A stretch of 42,091 bases of DNA from an uncultured Actinomycetes bacterium. Its GTDB lineage: Bacteria; Actinomycetota; Acidimicrobiia; Acidimicrobiales; RAAP-2. The notes below the pieces were generated by a model. The model saw nothing but the letters and a program-made list of their open reading frames with translations, did no database searches and was not told the origin of the DNA. Location: the NCBI GenBank assembly GCA_903825305.1, contig CAIKAC010000026.1, forward strand, positions 1 to 42,091, given 5' to 3'. The translations under genes were made by a program, and so were the position numbers. Positions 40,259 to 42,091 of the stretch are shown piece after piece (position 1 is the stretch's first letter; each line of letters opens with the position of its first letter).

Positions 40259-42034
40259 CTACGCGTCCTCTTCAACAGCGCCCGGAAAGGCTTCCAAGAG
40301 TCGGCTCTCAGCCAAGGTCTCAATCACTTTGGGAGGTGCTTCGACGAGGTCATCGAGATCAATGACCTCTTCTGGCTCCTCCACCACCGGGGCGGCAGTT
40401 CGCGCAGGCGCGGTGCTTGGCTTTGACGAAGTGACTTCAATTTCCACCCGAAGCGCAGCGCCAAGCACGGACGCAATTGCGGCTTCTACTGCTTCTCGGC
40501 TTTCGAGGCACTTGTTCTTGTGGGTCTCGGTACTCACCCCAATGTGCACCGTGCCCTCGGTGACGCCGATGATGACACCTGACTTGTACATGGCCCGGTC
40601 GAGGCCTGATTTGAGCTGACCAATGATGGTCTCCCAAGCTTTAGCAAACTCCTCTTTGGTGACCTCATGCGACCCAATGGTCGGCTTCGGATCTGGGACT
40701 TGTGCTGCTGGCTCCCCTTCTTGGACTTCCGGGGCGTCATGCTTAGTGCTCGCCTTCTCTGGCGCCGAGGCCGGAGTCGGTCGCTGGGACTTAGCCCGAC
40801 TCGGGGCATAGGAGCCAGGTCCCTCGCCGGCGGTGGCGCGACGTTGCCGGACTTCGGCAACCGAGGCTGGCGCCGACGGAGCTGGCGCTTGTGCCAACTC
40901 GGTAATTCGACGCTCAAGTCGGTTAATTCGTTCGGCCAACGCGGCAACGTCAACATCCAAATCACTTCGAGCGGCACGCAAAATGGCCACTTCCAAAATG
41001 ATCTGAGGATCAGGAGCATCTCGCATGTCCACTTGGGCGCGACCGATCAACTCAAGGGCGCGCACGCAGCGTGGACGACCCAATCGTCCTACTTGCTCAC
41101 TCAGTCGTTCTCGATCAGCCCCGACCACTTCGGCCAAGGTTGGTTCGATGCTGAGCAAGAACGCTTGGCGGAGATCATCGGCAAGATCAACCGCCAATTG
41201 CGCAGGAGTCCACCCTGCTTCGTAGAGCCTCACCACAGCCACGAGGCAGGCAGCAGCGTCTTCTGCGACCATTCCCTCAATGACGTCGACCAAACTCGGA
41301 CGAACGTCACCGCTATCGCCCGAGGCCACAACTTGGTCGAGGGCACTCAAGGCATCGCGAGCTGATCCATGACCCCGCCGCACAGCCATGCCGAGGGCGG
41401 CTTCGTCAACACTGAGGCCAGCCGCGGTCTTGACGTCTTGGAGCAAGCCTTCGAGCACCTCACCGCTGAGCAAGCGGAACTCCAAGTGTTGGGTTCGACT
41501 CCGAATAGTGGGGGCCACCTTTTGAGGGTCGGTGGTGGCGAGCACAAAAATCACGTGAGGGGGCGGCTCTTCAAGGGTCTTGAGTAGCGCGTTTTCTGCC
41601 CCCGTGGTGAGCATGTGGACTTCGTCGACGATGTAGACCTTTTGCCGGCCAGGTGAGCCGAGGGCTGCATGACTGATCAAATCTCGCATCGCTTCCACAC
41701 CGTTGTTGGATGCAGCGTCGAGTTCAATGACATCCATTGAATTGCCTTGAGTGATGGCAACGCAACTGGCGCACACTCCGCAGGGTTCGCCATCAACCAC
41801 AGCAAGACAGTTCAACGCCTTCGCCAAAATACGAGCGGTGGAGGTCTTGCCGGTTCCACGGGGACCGCTAAAGAGATATGCATGACCAACGTGATTGTCA
41901 CGGACTGCACTTCGAAGCGCGCGCACGACATGGTCTTGGCCGCGCAACTCTTCGAAGGTGCCGGGCCGGTAGCGCCGGTAGAGCGAAACAAAGGAATCGT
42001 TCGCGCTGGTCATCGGTGAATCGGTCTCGGCCAT
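40259..42034 (-). CDS. dnaX: DNA polymerase III subunits gamma/tau
   Basis: DnaX is the AAA+ motor of the clamp loader. The 591-residue protein has Walker A GPRGTGKTS near 46-54, a zinc-binding cluster (CLAVVDGEPCGVCASC near 66-81), Walker B YIVDEVHML, and SRTQHLEFRL. A low-complexity Pro/Ala/Ser linker (about 380-440) and a tau-like C-terminal domain follow. I saw no slippery A-run for a gamma frameshift. ATG 42034 is preceded by TAGCAT 6 bases upstream, and a second in-frame ATG lies at 42013. It is co-transcribed with recR. Confidence 0.95.
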   Translation of the reverse strand: MAETDSPMTSANDSFVSLYRRYRPGTFEELRGQDHVVRALRSAVRDNHVGHAYLFSGPRGTGKTSTARILAKALNCLAVVDGEPCGVCASCVAITQGNSMDVIELDAASNNGVEAMRDLISHAALGSPGRQKVYIVDEVHMLTTGAENALLKTLEEPPPHVIFVLATTDPQKVAPTIRSRTQHLEFRLLSGEVLEGLLQDVKTAAGLSVDEAALGMAVRRGHGSARDALSALDQVVASGDSGDVRPSLVDVIEGMVAEDAAACLVAVVRLYEAGWTPAQLAVDLADDLRQAFLLSIEPTLAEVVGADRERLSEQVGRLGRPRCVRALELIGRAQVDMRDAPDPQIILEVAILRAARSDLDVDVAALAERINRLERRITELAQAPAPSAPASVAEVRQRRATAGEGPGSYAPSRAKSQRPTPASAPEKASTKHDAPEVQEGEPAAQVPDPKPTIGSHEVTKEEFAKAWETIIGQLKSGLDRAMYKSGVIIGVTEGTVHIGVSTETHKNKCLESREAVEAAIASVLGAALRVEIEVTSSKPSTAPARTAAPVVEEPEEVIDLDDLVEAPPKVIETLAESRLLEAFPGAVEEDA

Positions 42035-42040
42035 GCTTGG

Positions 42041-42046
42041 ATGCTA
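42041..42046 (-). promoter_or_regulatory. -10 box for leaderless dnaX
   Basis: TAGCAT on the minus strand ends 6 bases before the dnaX ATG at 42034. There is no SD, which favours this start over the ATG at 42013. Confidence 0.5.
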
Positions 42047-42091
42047 CCGGTGGGCTGCATCGCCCGAGGTTGCTCTGGCCAAATCCCCAAA

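Overview
The window is chromosomal DNA from an actinobacterium, most likely of the class Acidimicrobiia. That placement is an inference from gene content. The evidence is the long helical insertion near the N-terminus of RpoC, the acidic N-terminal extension of NusG, the tRNA-Thr/tRNA-Met/rpmG/tRNA-Trp/secE/nusG order, an MptB-like mannosyltransferase, a small acyl-CoA carboxylase epsilon-like gene, and TANNNT -10 boxes lying only 6-9 bases from many start codons (leaderless-type starts). There is no phage, insertion sequence, CRISPR array or obvious horizontally acquired island. Genes are packed tightly and no stretch over 300 bases lacks a gene; the longest gap is the 292-base rplL-rpoB leader.

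Bases 1-17566 are one continuous minus-strand information-processing block. In transcription order it holds tRNA-Thr, tRNA-Met, rpmG, tRNA-Trp, secE, nusG, rplK, rplA, rplJ, rplL, rpoB, rpoC, then rpsL, rpsG, fusA, tuf, rpsJ and the 5' part of rplC, which runs off the left edge. A hairpin follows rpoC and another follows rpsJ. Probable promoters lie before rpoB, rpsL and rplC. Two anomalies stand out. rpoC carries a single in-frame TAA in place of the invariant Tyr of its VDYSGRSV motif. The tRNA-Met has G33 instead of the near-universal U33.

Bases 17679-30507 hold mixed housekeeping genes: a PAT-type GNAT, an MptB-like membrane mannosyltransferase, tRNA-Tyr, YajQ, a GtrA-family protein, TesB thioesterase, citrate synthase, an anchored protein of unknown function, RmuC, a PhoU-like protein, then aspartokinase (with an internal in-frame beta-subunit start) and aspartate-semialdehyde dehydrogenase, and two tandem cyclophilins.

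Bases 30504-37651 form a short-chain acyl-CoA region: an unknown ORF, 3-hydroxybutyryl-CoA dehydrogenase, a B12 mutase that looks like ethylmalonyl-CoA mutase rather than methylmalonyl-CoA mutase, carboxylase beta and epsilon-like subunits, methylmalonyl/ethylmalonyl-CoA epimerase and a thiolase. Together these fit acetyl-CoA assimilation by the ethylmalonyl-CoA pathway or the linked propionyl-CoA route. The diagnostic crotonyl-CoA carboxylase/reductase is not in the window. The right end carries a GNAT, SixA, UppP, RecR and DnaX; the usual ybaB between dnaX and recR is absent.

I did not find a convincing new multi-gene system. The best leads are the rpoC stop codon, the tRNA-Met loop, the widespread leaderless-type starts, the GTGA-coupled small carboxylase ORF and the Ecm-type cluster.
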